Source of the DNA: Pseudomonas viridiflava
GTDB taxonomy: Bacteria; Pseudomonadota; Gammaproteobacteria; Pseudomonadales; Pseudomonadaceae
Direction of reading: 5' to 3'
Assembly (NCBI RefSeq): GCF_900590755.1
Contig: NZ_UUOC01000052.1
Coordinates: forward strand, 620,001-684,000
DNA: 64,000 bases
The translations under genes were made by a program, and so were the position numbers. Below are positions 18,150-27,831 of the stretch, in pieces. The notes beneath the pieces were generated by a model. The model saw only the letters and a list, made by a program, of their open reading frames with translations, ran no database searches and was not told the DNA's origin. The stretch's first letter is position 1. The number at the start of each line of letters is the position of its first letter.

Positions 18150-21100
18150 TTACTCCACGTTCTGCTGCTCACCCTTCGGATCGAAGAACACCGACGACAC
18201 GATTTCCGCTTCGATCACGCTGCCATCGGCTTGCGGTGAGAACACTCGCTCGCCCATGCGCTTGAGGCCGCCTTTGACCACGCCCATGGCGAACGAATAA
18301 CCCAGCGAGTTTGACGCGTAGCTGGAGGTCACGTGACCGACCATGGTCATCGGGATCGACTGTTTCGGGTCGAACACCAGTTGCGCGCCTTCCGGCAGCC
18401 ACTTGTTCGGATCAACCGGCTTGAGGCCTACCAGCTGCTTGCGTTGTTCACGCACGCAATCTTCGCGGTTCATGCCGCGCTGGCCGATCCACGAGAACGG
18501 TTTGGTGCGGCCGACACACCAGCCCATGTTCAGGTCGTCCGGGGTCATCGAGCCGTCGGTGTCCTGGCCCACGATGATGAAACCCTTCTCGGCGCGCAGC
18601 ACGTGCATGGTCTCGGTGCCGTACGGCGTCAGGTTGTACTTCTTGCCGGCTTCGATGATCTGTTCCAGCACGCCCATAGCGTAGTCGGCCTGGATGTTGA
18701 CCTCGTACGACAGCTCGCCGGTAAACGAAATACGGAACACCCGCGCCGGAACACCGCCGACCTGACCTTCTTTCCAGGTCATGAACGGGAATTCTTCACG
18801 GCCCAGATCAATGTCGGTCACTTCGCTGAGCAGCTTGCGGCTGTTCGGGCCGGACAGGGTCAGGGTCGCGTAATGGTCGGTCACGGAAGTGAAGTACACC
18901 TTCAGATCAGGCCATTCGGTCTGTTGATAGATTTCCAGCCATTGCAGCACGCGAGCTGCGCCGCCGGTGGTGGTGGTCATGATGAAATGATTGTCGGCGA
19001 CACAGGCGGTAACCCCGTCGTCGAAGACCATGCCGTCTTCCTTGCACATCAGACCGTACCGCGCCTTGCCCACATCGAGCTTGGTCCAGGCGTTGGTGTA
19101 GATGCGGTTCAGGAACTCACGAGCGTCCGGGCCTTGAATGTCGATCTTGCCCAGGGTCGAGGCGTCCAGCAGGCCGACGCTTGCGCGCACGGCTTTGCAT
19201 TCGCGCTCGACGGCAGCGTGGATGTCTTCACCGGCTTTCGGGAAGTACCAAGGGCGTTTCCACTGGCCGACGTCTTCGAACTCGGCGCCGTTTTTCACGT
19301 GCCAGGCGTGCAGCGCAGTAAAGCGCACGGGTTCAAAGATATGCCCACAGTGCCGACCGGCAATCGCGCCGAAAGTCACTGGCGTGTAGTTCGGGCGGAA
19401 CATGGTGGTGCCCATTTCCGGGATGGTCACGTTCAGCGAACGGGCGGCGATGGCCAGACCGTTGACGTTGCCCAGCTTGCCCTGATCGGTGCCGAAACCC
19501 AGTGCGGTGTAGCGTTTGACGTGCTCCACCGACTCGAAACCTTCACGGGTCGCCAGCTCGATGGCGGCAGCAGTGACGTCGTTCTGCAGGTCGACGAATT
19601 GCTTCGGCGCACGGGCAGTCGGTTTGTCGTGAGGGACCTGGAACAGCGCCAGCGTCGGCTCTTCAGCGCGGCTCAAGGCTTTTGGCAATACGCCTTCGAC
19701 GACTTTGAAACCGGCTTCACTGGCTGCCCGAACGCCACCTTCGAAGCCATCGGCCAGCGCGTCGCCCAATGCGTAGACGCCATTGACGCCGCCGACGCAA
19801 ACGCGTTTCTGTGGCGCTTCGCCCGGTACGAAACCGAGGATGTCTTCACGCCATACCGGCTTACCGCCCAAGTGCGACGCCAGGTGAACGATTGGGCTGT
19901 AGCCACCAGAACTGGCGATCAGGTCGCAGTCGAGCCATTCGCCAGGGCTGGTCACGCGATGACCTTTGACGTCGATAGCGGCGATGCGTGCAGCCGTCAC
20001 GTGCTTGCTGCCACGGGCTTCGATCACGGCGCTGCCGGTCAGGATGCGGATGCCTTTGGCGCGGGCTTCTTCAACCAAAGCGCCCCGTGGGTTGTGGCGT
20101 GCGTCAGCGATGGCCACCACTTGCAGGCTGGCGTCGAGCCAGTCCAGCGCCACGCGGTAGGCGTGGTCGTTGTTGGTGGACAGCACCAGTTTCTTGCCCG
20201 GCGCTACACCATAACGGCGCACATAAGTGGAGACCGCACCGGCCAGCATGTTGCCAGGCACGTCGTTGTTGCCGTAAACCAGTGGGCGCTCGTGAGTACC
20301 GGACGCCAGCACCACGCGCTTGGCGCGAACCCGGTGCATGCGCTGACGCACTTGGCCAATCGGGGCGCGATCACCCAGGTGGTCGGTCAGGCGCTCATGA
20401 ATAGTCAGGAAGTTGTGGTCGTGATAGCCGTTGACCGTGGCCCGTGGCAGCAGTAACACGTTGTTGAGGCCTTTAAGTTCGGCGATGACGGTAGCAACCC
20501 ATTCAGCGGCTGGTTTGCCGTCCAGGCTTTCGCGGCTGTCCAGCAGGCTGCCGCCGAATTCTTCCTGTTCATCAGCCAGAATCACTCGGGCGCCGCTGCG
20601 TGCAGCTGCAAGAGCAGCGGCCAGACCGGCAGGGCCAGCGCCAACAATCAGCACGTCGCAGTGCTGGTTCATGTTGTCGTAGGTGTCGGGATCGTTTTCG
20701 GTCGGCGAGCGACCAAGACCGGCGGCCTTACGAATGTACTTCTCGTAAGTCATCCAGAACGATTGCGGGTACATGAAGGTTTTGTAGTAGAAACCCGGTG
20801 GCATCAGCTTGCCGCCGACCTTGCCGAGGATGCCCATCACGTCATTATTGACGCTCGGCCAGCCGTTGGTGCTGGTCGCAACCAGGCCCGAATACAGCGC
20901 CTGTTGCGTGGCGCGTACGTTAGGGATCTGAGTGGCTTCGGTCGCGCCGATTTGCAGCACCGCGTTCGGCTCCTCAGAACCTGCTGCGAAGATCCCGCGT
21001 GGGCGTGAATACTTGAAGCTGCGGCCGATGATGTCCACGCCATTGGCCAGCAGGGCTGCGGCCAATGTGTCGCCTTCAAAGCCCTGATAGGTCTGGCCGT

Positions 21101-21170
21101 TGAAGTTGAAGTTCAGCACCTTGCTGCGGTCGATACGGCCGCCATTGGGCAGTCGGTTGATCTGGCTCAT
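18150..21170 (-). CDS. soxA: Sarcosine oxidase alpha subunit
   Basis: SoxA is the 1006-residue alpha subunit of heterotetrameric sarcosine oxidase, which oxidises sarcosine to glycine, giving H2O2 and 5,10-methylene-tetrahydrofolate (or formaldehyde without folate). The N-terminal 100 residues form a ferredoxin-like NAD-binding lead (SFKYSRPRGIFAAGSEEPN), followed by a Rossmann FAD/NAD domain (DVLIVGAGPAGLAAALAAAR) and a C-terminal aminomethyltransferase-like folate domain (residues about 590-990). The ATG overlaps the soxD stop by four bases. Confidence 0.97.
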   Translation of the reverse strand: MSQINRLPNGGRIDRSKVLNFNFNGQTYQGFEGDTLAAALLANGVDIIGRSFKYSRPRGIFAAGSEEPNAVLQIGATEATQIPNVRATQQALYSGLVATSTNGWPSVNNDVMGILGKVGGKLMPPGFYYKTFMYPQSFWMTYEKYIRKAAGLGRSPTENDPDTYDNMNQHCDVLIVGAGPAGLAAALAAARSGARVILADEQEEFGGSLLDSRESLDGKPAAEWVATVIAELKGLNNVLLLPRATVNGYHDHNFLTIHERLTDHLGDRAPIGQVRQRMHRVRAKRVVLASGTHERPLVYGNNDVPGNMLAGAVSTYVRRYGVAPGKKLVLSTNNDHAYRVALDWLDASLQVVAIADARHNPRGALVEEARAKGIRILTGSAVIEARGSKHVTAARIAAIDVKGHRVTSPGEWLDCDLIASSGGYSPIVHLASHLGGKPVWREDILGFVPGEAPQKRVCVGGVNGVYALGDALADGFEGGVRAASEAGFKVVEGVLPKALSRAEEPTLALFQVPHDKPTARAPKQFVDLQNDVTAAAIELATREGFESVEHVKRYTALGFGTDQGKLGNVNGLAIAARSLNVTIPEMGTTMFRPNYTPVTFGAIAGRHCGHIFEPVRFTALHAWHVKNGAEFEDVGQWKRPWYFPKAGEDIHAAVERECKAVRASVGLLDASTLGKIDIQGPDAREFLNRIYTNAWTKLDVGKARYGLMCKEDGMVFDDGVTACVADNHFIMTTTTGGAARVLQWLEIYQQTEWPDLKVYFTSVTDHYATLTLSGPNSRKLLSEVTDIDLGREEFPFMTWKEGQVGGVPARVFRISFTGELSYEVNIQADYAMGVLEQIIEAGKKYNLTPYGTETMHVLRAEKGFIIVGQDTDGSMTPDDLNMGWCVGRTKPFSWIGQRGMNREDCVREQRKQLVGLKPVDPNKWLPEGAQLVFDPKQSIPMTMVGHVTSSYASNSLGYSFAMGVVKGGLKRMGERVFSPQADGSVIEAEIVSSVFFDPKGEQQNVE

Positions 21171-21490
21171 ACCTGGTCTCCCTCGCCGCTGGCTGTCTTC
21201 TCAAACGCAGGGTTGCTGAACTGCGGTTTAGCGCCAATCGGGTAGGTTTCGAGAATTTCGTAAGTCACGGTGTCGCGGGTCGCGTTGAAGTACTGACGGC
21301 AACCGGCGGCGTGGATCCACAGTTCGTGATGCAGCCCGCGTGGGTTATCGCGGAAGAACATGTAGTCGCCCCATTGCTCGTCGGTGCAGGCTGCCGGGTC
21401 CAGTGGACGCGGGATGTGCGCCTGGCCTGACGCGTGGAATTCCTCTTCGGAGCGCAGTTCGCCACAGTGAGGACAGAAGATGTGCAACAT
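21167..21490 (-). CDS. soxD: Sarcosine oxidase delta subunit
   Basis: SoxD is the small zinc-binding delta subunit of sarcosine oxidase, 107 residues. The N-terminal CPHCGE motif supplies two Zn ligands, with further His residues (EFHASGQAH) and a late Cys (HAAGCRQYFNATRDT) completing the typical site. It lies 14 bases after soxB and overlaps soxA by four bases, so the three are co-translated. Confidence 0.96.
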   Translation of the reverse strand: MLHIFCPHCGELRSEEEFHASGQAHIPRPLDPAACTDEQWGDYMFFRDNPRGLHHELWIHAAGCRQYFNATRDTVTYEILETYPIGAKPQFSNPAFEKTASGEGDQV

Positions 21491-21504
21491 GATGAGTGCT
21501 CCTC

Positions 21505-22755
21505 TTAGTGGGCGACCGCAGCGGCGCCGTGTTCATCGATCAACGCACCGTTGTGGAAACGGTCGATGGAGAAAGGTTTGGCCAGCGGATGCATCTCACC
21601 CTTGGCCAGACTCGCTGCAAACACGTTGCCCGAGCCCGGTGTAGCCTTGAAGCCACCGGTGCCCCAGCCGCAGTTGAAGAACATGTTCGGGACTGGCGTC
21701 TTGGAAATGATCGGGCAGGCGTCCGGCGTGGTGTCGACGATGCCGCCCCACTGACGGTTCATGCGCACACGCGACAACACCGGGAACATCTCGACGATGG
21801 CCTGAATGGTGTGCTCGATCACCGGGTACGAACCGCGCTGACCGTAGCCAACCCAGCCGTCGATGCCGGCGCCTATCACCAGGTCGCCCTTGTCGGACTG
21901 GCTGATGTAACCGTGTACCGCGTTGGACATGATCACGCTGTCGATAATCGGCTTGATCGGCTCGGACACCAGCGCTTGCAGCGGGTGGGATTCGATCGGC
22001 AGACGGAAGCCCGCCAGTTTCGCCATGTGCCCGGAGTTACCAGCGGTCACCACACCAACGCGCTTGGCGCCGATGAAGCCTTTATTGGTTTCCACACCGA
22101 TGCACACGCCGTTTTCCTTCCGGAAGCCGGTCACTTCAGTTTGCTGAATCAAATCAACGCCCAAGGCGTCAGCGGCACGGGCAAAGCCCCAGGCCACGGC
22201 GTCGTGACGGGCTACGCCGCCGCGACGTTGCACGGTGGCGCCGATGATCGGGTAGCGGGTGTTTTTAGAGCAGTCCAGGTACGGAATTTCGTCCGCCACC
22301 TGTTTGCCGTTGAGCAGTTCGCCGTCCACGCCGTTGAGGCGGTTGGCGCTGACCCGGCGCTCGGAATCACGCATGTCCTGCAAGGTGTGGCACAGGTTGT
22401 AGACGCCGCGCTGGGAGAACATCACGTTGTAGTTCAGGTCCTGAGACAGGCCTTCCCACAATTTCATCGCGTGCTCGTACAAATGCGCCGACTCATCCCA
22501 CAGGTAGTTGGAGCGCACGATGGTGGTGTTGCGGGCCGTGTTGCCGCCGCCCAGCCAGCCTTTTTCGACCACGGCCACGTTAGTGATGCCGTGCTCTTTG
22601 GCCAGATAGTAAGCCGTCGCCAGACCATGCCCACCGCCGCCGACGATCACTACGTCATAGACTTTTTTCGGGGTTGGCGTGCGCCACATGCGCTGCCAGT
22701 TTTCGTGATGGCTGAGGGAGTGTTTGAGAAGGCCGAAGCCTGAGTAATGCTGCAT
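21505..22755 (-). CDS. soxB: Sarcosine oxidase beta subunit
   Basis: SoxB carries the sarcosine oxidation site of the heterotetramer, with FAD and covalently bound FMN. The 416-residue length is standard. The Rossmann motif VVIVGGGGHGLATAYYLA stands near residue 34, and the C-terminal GWGTGGFKATPGSG segment is the usual second FAD contact; the residues around YNVMFSQRGVYNL match the family. It lies 17 bases downstream of glyA in the same operon. Confidence 0.97.
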   Translation of the reverse strand: MQHYSGFGLLKHSLSHHENWQRMWRTPTPKKVYDVVIVGGGGHGLATAYYLAKEHGITNVAVVEKGWLGGGNTARNTTIVRSNYLWDESAHLYEHAMKLWEGLSQDLNYNVMFSQRGVYNLCHTLQDMRDSERRVSANRLNGVDGELLNGKQVADEIPYLDCSKNTRYPIIGATVQRRGGVARHDAVAWGFARAADALGVDLIQQTEVTGFRKENGVCIGVETNKGFIGAKRVGVVTAGNSGHMAKLAGFRLPIESHPLQALVSEPIKPIIDSVIMSNAVHGYISQSDKGDLVIGAGIDGWVGYGQRGSYPVIEHTIQAIVEMFPVLSRVRMNRQWGGIVDTTPDACPIISKTPVPNMFFNCGWGTGGFKATPGSGNVFAASLAKGEMHPLAKPFSIDRFHNGALIDEHGAAAVAH

Positions 22756-22772
22756 GAATAACTACTCCTGAC

Positions 22773-24026
22773 TCAGCTATAAACCGGGAAATCGGAACAC
22801 AGGGCTGCAACCTGACTGGCGACATTGGCTTCGACGTCGGCATCGCCGAGGTTGTCGAGAATGTCGCAGATCCAGCCGGCCAGCGTGATGCATTGGGTAA
22901 CTTTGAAACCGCGCGTGGTGACGGCCGGGGTGCCGATACGCAGGCCCGAGGTCACGAACGGCGATTGCGGATCGTTGGGCACCGAGTTCTTATTGACCGT
23001 GATGTGCGCACGGCCCAAAGCGGCGTCGGCGTCTTTGCCAGTCAGGCCCTGACGGATCAGGCTGACCAGGAACAAGTGGTTGTCGGTGCCGCCGGAAACA
23101 ACGTCGAAGCCACGGTCGATGAACACTTGCGCCATGGCTTGAGCGTTATCGATCACTTGTTGCTGATACGCGACGAACCCAGGCTCCATGGCTTCCTTGA
23201 AGCACACGGCCTTGGCGGCAATCACGTGCATCAACGGGCCGCCCTGGCCGCCGGGGAATACGGCGGAATTGAGCTTCTTCTCTATCTCTTCGTTGGCCTT
23301 GGCCAGGATCAAGCCACCACGTGGACCGCGCAGGGTTTTGTGAGTGGTGGTGGTCACGACGTCGGCGTACGGCAGTGGGTTCGGGTACAGTCCGGCAGCC
23401 ACCAGACCGGCGACGTGAGCCATGTCGACAAACAGGTAGGCGCCGACCTTGTCAGCGATGGCGCGGAAGCGCGGGAAGTCGAGGGTTTTCGAGTAAGCCG
23501 AGAAACCGGCAATGATCATTTTTGGCTGGCATTCAACGGCGATACGCTCGACTTCGTCGTAATCGATCAGGCCGGTGGCGGTGTCGATGCCGTATTGCAC
23601 AGCGTTGTAGAGCTTGCCGGAAAAGCTGACTTTCGCGCCGTGGGTCAGGTGCCCGCCGTGGGCCAGGCTCATGCCCAGCACGGTGTCGCCGGCTTGCAGC
23701 AACGCCAGATAAACCGCCGCGTTAGCCGAACTGCCGGAGTGCGGCTGGACGTTGGCGTAGTCAGCGCCGAACAGTTGCTTGGCGCGGTCGATGGCCAGTT
23801 GCTCGACTTTATCCACATGCTCGCAGCCGCCGTAGTAGCGCTTGCCCGGATAACCTTCGGCGTATTTGTTGGTCAGGCCGCTGCCCTGGGCTTCCATCAC
23901 GCGCTGGCTGGTGTAGTTCTCCGAAGCGATCAGCTCGATGTGATCTTCCTGACGCTGCTCCTCGGCATTCATCGCCGCCAGAAGTGCATCGTCATAGCCT
24001 TGAATTTGGTCGTTCTTGCTGAACAT
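22773..24026 (-). CDS. glyA: Serine hydroxymethyltransferase
   Basis: GlyA interconverts glycine plus methylene-tetrahydrofolate and serine, using pyridoxal phosphate. The 417-residue sequence has the family start (MFSKNDQIQGYD), the EGYPGKRYYGGCE substrate motif and the PLP-lysine motif TTTTHKTLRGPRGG near residue 229. As first gene of the glyA-soxBDAG unit it takes up both glycine and the C1-folate that sarcosine oxidase makes, and is therefore the betaine-linked paralogue (glyA1 type) rather than a general housekeeping copy; a second glyA elsewhere is expected. Confidence 0.96.
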   Translation of the reverse strand: MFSKNDQIQGYDDALLAAMNAEEQRQEDHIELIASENYTSQRVMEAQGSGLTNKYAEGYPGKRYYGGCEHVDKVEQLAIDRAKQLFGADYANVQPHSGSSANAAVYLALLQAGDTVLGMSLAHGGHLTHGAKVSFSGKLYNAVQYGIDTATGLIDYDEVERIAVECQPKMIIAGFSAYSKTLDFPRFRAIADKVGAYLFVDMAHVAGLVAAGLYPNPLPYADVVTTTTHKTLRGPRGGLILAKANEEIEKKLNSAVFPGGQGGPLMHVIAAKAVCFKEAMEPGFVAYQQQVIDNAQAMAQVFIDRGFDVVSGGTDNHLFLVSLIRQGLTGKDADAALGRAHITVNKNSVPNDPQSPFVTSGLRIGTPAVTTRGFKVTQCITLAGWICDILDNLGDADVEANVASQVAALCSDFPVYS

Positions 24027-24193
24027 CGCGGTTCTCCCAGCGGCGGCGTCGCGCCTGACTTATCGGTGGGGCCGCAACATCTCTGCCGGGCCCTTTGACA
24101 GCGATACTAGGGCCGGACCCAAGACGCCAAATGCCTGCGCACGCCACGCAAAGGTGCGTTTACGACATGCCGCGAGGAAAGGTCGCAATCCCT
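24027..24193 (-). promoter_or_regulatory. Upstream region of the glyA-sox operon (site not resolved)
   Basis: This gap up to the REP must hold the promoter of glyA-soxBDAG. In Pseudomonas the cluster is controlled by the AraC-type activators GbdR and SouR, but I could not mark a binding site by eye. A GGGAGAACC ribosome-binding stretch precedes glyA. Confidence 0.35.
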
Positions 24194-24265
24194 TGTAGGA
24201 GCTGCCGAAGGCTGCGAATGCATTTCCATGGGCCAACGCTTTCGCAGCCTTCGGCAGCTCCTACA
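24194..24265. repeat. REP pair, family C (CTGTAGGAGCTGCCGAAGGC)
   Basis: Inverted pair of the TGTAGGAGCTGCCGAAGGC unit with about 20 bases between; the most frequent family in this window. Confidence 0.9.
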
Positions 24266-24282
24266 GAAATACGGCACAAACA

Positions 24283-24311
24283 AAAATCCCCCGGGGATGC
24301 CGGGGGATTTT
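24283..24311 (-). terminator. Terminator of alaC
   Basis: Stem AAAATCCCCC / GGGGGATTTT with a nine-base loop; on the minus strand it is followed by a run of T. It lies 18 bases after the alaC stop. Confidence 0.88.
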
Positions 24312-24329
24312 CAAGGTGCGATGTCGCAA

Positions 24330-25550
24330 TCAGACCACAGCTTTACCAGGCAACTGCCCATCCGCCCGGAACATACCGCGAATACCACGCACGGCCTGGC
24401 GAATCCGGTCCTGATTCTCGATCAGGGCGAAGCGCACGTGATCGTCGCCGTACTCTCCAAAACCGAGGCCCGGTGATACGCAGACCTTGGCTTCAGCCAG
24501 CAGCTTCTTGGCGAACTCCAGCGAACCAAGGTGGGCGTAGGCGGGTGGGATCTTGGCCCAGACGTACATCGAGGCTTTCGGGTTTTCCACCATCCAGCCC
24601 AGTTCATGCAGACCTTTGACCAACACGTTGCGGCGTTGGCGATACTGTTCGGCGATGTCCAGCACGCATTGCTGATCGCCTTCCAGTGCAGCGATGGCCG
24701 CGACTTGCAGCGGGGTGAAGGTGCCGTAATCGTGGTAGCTCTTGATTCGCGCCAGGGCGTTGACCAGCTCCGGGTTGCCGACCATGAAGCCGATCCGCCA
24801 GCCCGCCATGTTGTAGCTCTTGGACAGGGTGAAGAACTCCACGGCGATGTCTTTGGCGCCCGGCACCTGCATGATCGACGGGGCTTTCCAGCCGTCGTAA
24901 ACGATGTCGGCGTAGGCCAGGTCGTGAACCACCAGCACGTCGTACTGTTTGGCGAGCGCCACAACGCGCTCGAAGAAATCCAGCTCCACGCACTGCGCTG
25001 TCGGGTTGGACGGGAAGCCGAGGATCATCATCTTTGGCTTGGGAATCGAGCCGCGAATGGCTTTTTCCAGTTCGGCGAAGAAGTCCACACCGGGAATCAG
25101 CGGCACCGAACGCACTTGGGCACCAGCAATCACCGCGCCGTAGATGTGGATCGGGTAGCTCGGGTTCGGCACCAGCACCGTGTCGCCCTGGTCGAGGGTG
25201 GCGAGCATCAAGTGCGCCAGACCTTCTTTCGAGCCGATGGTGACGATGGCTTCCTCTTCCGGATCGATATCGACGTCGTAGCGTTTTTTGTACCAGTTGG
25301 AAATCGCCCGACGCAGACGCGGGATGCCACGCGAAGTCGAGTAGCCGTGAGTGTCTTCACGTTGGGCGACGGTAACGAGTTTTTCGACGATATGCGGTGG
25401 GGTTGGCCCGTCGGGGTTGCCCATGCTCAGGTCGATGATGTCTTCACCACGACGGCGAGCGGCCATTTTCAGCTCGGCGGTGATATTGAAGACGTACGGG
25501 GGGAGTCGATCGATACGCGCAAAACGGCGCGGCGAAGGTAAGTCTGCCAT
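24330..25550 (-). CDS. alaC: Alanine-forming aminotransferase AlaC
   Basis: A class-I/II PLP aminotransferase of the AlaC (YfdZ) type, which forms alanine from pyruvate and glutamate. The ATG at 25550 (MADLPSPRRF) is chosen over an upstream start because GAGG lies directly before it and homologues begin there; 406 residues. Family marks are RIDRLPPYVFNITAELK, the SMGNPDGPTPPHIV loop, the PLP-lysine motif SKSYNMAGWRIGF and the C-terminal R of HVRFALIEN. Single gene with its own terminator. Confidence 0.92.
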   Translation of the reverse strand: MADLPSPRRFARIDRLPPYVFNITAELKMAARRRGEDIIDLSMGNPDGPTPPHIVEKLVTVAQREDTHGYSTSRGIPRLRRAISNWYKKRYDVDIDPEEEAIVTIGSKEGLAHLMLATLDQGDTVLVPNPSYPIHIYGAVIAGAQVRSVPLIPGVDFFAELEKAIRGSIPKPKMMILGFPSNPTAQCVELDFFERVVALAKQYDVLVVHDLAYADIVYDGWKAPSIMQVPGAKDIAVEFFTLSKSYNMAGWRIGFMVGNPELVNALARIKSYHDYGTFTPLQVAAIAALEGDQQCVLDIAEQYRQRRNVLVKGLHELGWMVENPKASMYVWAKIPPAYAHLGSLEFAKKLLAEAKVCVSPGLGFGEYGDDHVRFALIENQDRIRQAVRGIRGMFRADGQLPGKAVV

Positions 25551-25667
25551 GGAGGCCTCAGATACGTAAGCGCCCGGAACCGTCCGAGCGACGTTGGCCA
25601 CTGCGGTGGCCAGCGCAAAAGATAAAGGCGCTGATGGCAGTTTGTCTACAGGAAGATCATGTTGACC

Positions 25668-25741
25668 CTGTAGGAGCTGCCGAAGGCTGCGAATCGCGTC
25701 TTCTGAGGCACCGCTTTCGCAGCCTTCGGCAGCTCCTACAG
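25668..25741. repeat. REP pair, family C
   Basis: Inverted pair of CTGTAGGAGCTGCCGAAGGC between alaC and the TraX gene. Confidence 0.9.
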
Positions 25742-25756
25742 GGAGGGCGAGAAGCT

Positions 25757-26500
25757 TTAAATCGCCAACAATTCCCGCAACCCAAGCAGCATGAGGAAAT
25801 GCACCGGATAAATCGCATACGCCCAGCGGCGCATGGGCTTTACCGGGAAATTGAGGCGACGCCGCAATAAGGCCAGGCCGAGCACAGGCGCAATCAGGCA
25901 GGCGACCAGCGAGCCGATGGAAACCGGATCACCCCAGGCGGCACCTGCAAACATCTGCGGCCAGGCGTTGCCCGCCACGCACACGGCGCCGGGCAGGATG
26001 GCGAACCACAGCGGGCGTTCGAGTACCAGCAGCAAGGCCAGTGGCAGCAATGCGCCAAAGAAACTGAACATCAGGTACTTGTGGAAAACCGCAGCGATCA
26101 GCAGTGAAGCAAGCGCCATTACCCGAGTAACCGGCAAACGGTGTCGCCAGCCCTGAGCAATCAGCAAACCCAGCAGTAACGTTGGCAATACGTTCAAAGT
26201 GTCGGCGTCGTGCATGTATAGGCGGTAAGGGATTTCCGCCAGTACGGCAAACAGCAGCATCCAGCCCAGATAACGCCACTGCACCCGCGGTTCGGAAAAC
26301 AGTGCTGACTTGCGCCCAAGATTCGCCGCAATCGCCAGACAGAACCACGGAAAAGCCAACCGCCCCGGCACATACAAAAAGTCCACAGACCAGCCCACAT
26401 AGCGCAAGTGGTCCAGCACCATGCTCAGCATGGCCAGCCACTTGAGCAGGTCCAGCGCCTTGTTGCGTCCGGGCAGGTAAGGCGGGTTAGACAGGTCCAT
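25757..26500 (-). CDS. TraX family membrane protein
   Basis: A 247-residue integral membrane protein of the TraX family. TraX of the F plasmid N-acetylates pilin, but chromosomal members such as this one have no shown substrate. The start MDLSNPPYLPGRNKALDLLKWLAMLS with the following MVLDHLRYVGW is typical of the family, and about eight hydrophobic segments follow up to YAIYPVHFLMLLGLRELL, the common C-terminal motif of acyltransferase-3-like proteins. No pilus or transfer genes are near. Confidence 0.87.
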   Translation of the reverse strand: MDLSNPPYLPGRNKALDLLKWLAMLSMVLDHLRYVGWSVDFLYVPGRLAFPWFCLAIAANLGRKSALFSEPRVQWRYLGWMLLFAVLAEIPYRLYMHDADTLNVLPTLLLGLLIAQGWRHRLPVTRVMALASLLIAAVFHKYLMFSFFGALLPLALLLVLERPLWFAILPGAVCVAGNAWPQMFAGAAWGDPVSIGSLVACLIAPVLGLALLRRRLNFPVKPMRRWAYAIYPVHFLMLLGLRELLAI

Positions 26501-26524
26501 ATTGCTCCAGCGTGTTGAGGCTTT

Positions 26525-26599
26525 TGTAGGAGCTGCCGAAGGCTGCGAATGGCGGCGCTTCAGACATATTGCTTTCGCAGCCTTCGGCAGCTCCTACAG
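26525..26599. repeat. REP pair, family C
   Basis: Inverted pair of TGTAGGAGCTGCCGAAGGC between the divergent TraX and ltaE genes. Confidence 0.9.
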
Positions 26600-26686
26600 A
26601 TTTGGTGTTTGCAACATAACAACCCATGACCAACCCACCCGATCTTCGCTACAGTGCGCAGCATAATCAATGACAAGGATTCGGCC

Positions 26687-27727
26687 ATGACCGACAAGAG
26701 CCAGCAGTTTGCCAGTGATAACTATTCGGGCATTTGCCCTGAAGCCTGGGCTGCGATGGAACAGGCTAACCACGGCCATCAGCGCGCGTACGGCGATGAC
26801 GAATGGACCGCGCGGGCCTCGGATCAATTCCGCAAATTATTCGAAACTGACTGCGAGGTGTTCTTCGCCTTCAACGGTACGGCAGCCAACTCTCTGGCGC
26901 TGTCATCCTTGTGCCAGAGTTATCACAGCGTGATCTGCTCCGAAACCGCCCACGTCGAGACCGACGAATGCGGCGCGCCGGAGTTCTTCTCCAATGGTTC
27001 GAAGCTGCTCACCGCCCGCAGCGAAATGGGCAAGCTGACGCCAGAGTCGATCCGCGAGGTGGCGCTCAAACGTCAGGACATTCACTACCCCAAGCCGCGT
27101 GTCGTGACCCTGACTCAAGCCACTGAAGTCGGCAGCGTTTATCAGCCTGAAGAACTCAAGGCCATCAGCGCGACCTGCAAAGAATTGAACCTGAACCTGC
27201 ATATGGACGGCGCGCGGTTTTCCAATGCCTGTGCCTTCCTCGACTGTTCACCCGCCGAGCTCACATGGAAATCCGGCGTCGACGTGCTGTGCTTTGGCGG
27301 CACCAAGAACGGCATGGCAGTGGGCGAGGCGATTCTGTTCTTCAATCACGAACTGGCTGAAGACTTTGACTACCGCTGCAAGCAGGCCGGGCAGTTGGCG
27401 TCGAAAATGCGCTTTTTGTCTGCACCCTGGGTCGGGCTGCTGGAAAACGATGCATGGCTCAAGCACGCCAACCACGCCAACCATTGCGCGCAGTTGCTAG
27501 CCCAACTGGTCGAGGATATTCCTGGGGTTGAGCTGATGTTCCCGGTGCAGGCCAATGGCGTGTTTCTGCAACTGTCGGAACCAGCCATCGCGGCACTGAC
27601 GGCCAAGGGCTGGAGGTTCTACACCTTCATCGGCAACGGCGGCGCGCGCTTCATGTGCTCGTGGGACACCGAAGAAGCCCGCGTGCGGGAACTGGCGGCG
27701 GATATTCGGTTGGTGATGGGGGCGTAA
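26687..27727 (+). CDS. ltaE: Low-specificity L-threonine aldolase
   Basis: A PLP-dependent aldolase that splits threonine and allo-threonine to glycine and acetaldehyde. The ATG at 26687 (MTDKSQQFASDNYSGICPEA) has AAGGA eight bases upstream; a GTG at 26654 is less likely. 346 residues. The PLP-lysine motif CFGGTKNGMAVGEA is near residue 205 and LHMDGARFSNA gives the PLP-stacking Asp. Glycine production fits the surrounding glycine/one-carbon gene set, though this may be coincidence. Confidence 0.93.
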   Translation: MTDKSQQFASDNYSGICPEAWAAMEQANHGHQRAYGDDEWTARASDQFRKLFETDCEVFFAFNGTAANSLALSSLCQSYHSVICSETAHVETDECGAPEFFSNGSKLLTARSEMGKLTPESIREVALKRQDIHYPKPRVVTLTQATEVGSVYQPEELKAISATCKELNLNLHMDGARFSNACAFLDCSPAELTWKSGVDVLCFGGTKNGMAVGEAILFFNHELAEDFDYRCKQAGQLASKMRFLSAPWVGLLENDAWLKHANHANHCAQLLAQLVEDIPGVELMFPVQANGVFLQLSEPAIAALTAKGWRFYTFIGNGGARFMCSWDTEEARVRELAADIRLVMGA

Positions 27728-27743
27728 CCAAATGATGAGTTTT

Positions 27744-27819
27744 CTGTAGGAGCTGCCGAAGGCTGCGAAAGCGATATGTCTGACACGACGCTGTTCGCAG
27801 CCTTCGGCAGCTCCTACAG
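27744..27819. repeat. REP pair, family C
   Basis: Inverted pair of CTGTAGGAGCTGCCGAAGGC between the convergent ltaE and zapA genes. Confidence 0.9.
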
Positions 27820-27831
27820 GGGCTTTCATAT

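Noticed and set aside
18333..20456. Open frame of 707 codons on the plus strand opposite soxA
   Set aside because: It mirrors the high-GC soxA codons, has no ribosome-binding site and no family resemblance, while soxA on the other strand is certain.
22893..24098. Open frame of 401 codons opposite glyA
   Set aside because: Antisense image of a firmly identified gene; composition is the Gly/Val/His/Gln-rich kind typical of such shadows.
27728..27831. 6S RNA gene next to zapA
   Set aside because: The gap is only 104 bases and is filled by a REP pair; no room for 6S RNA.
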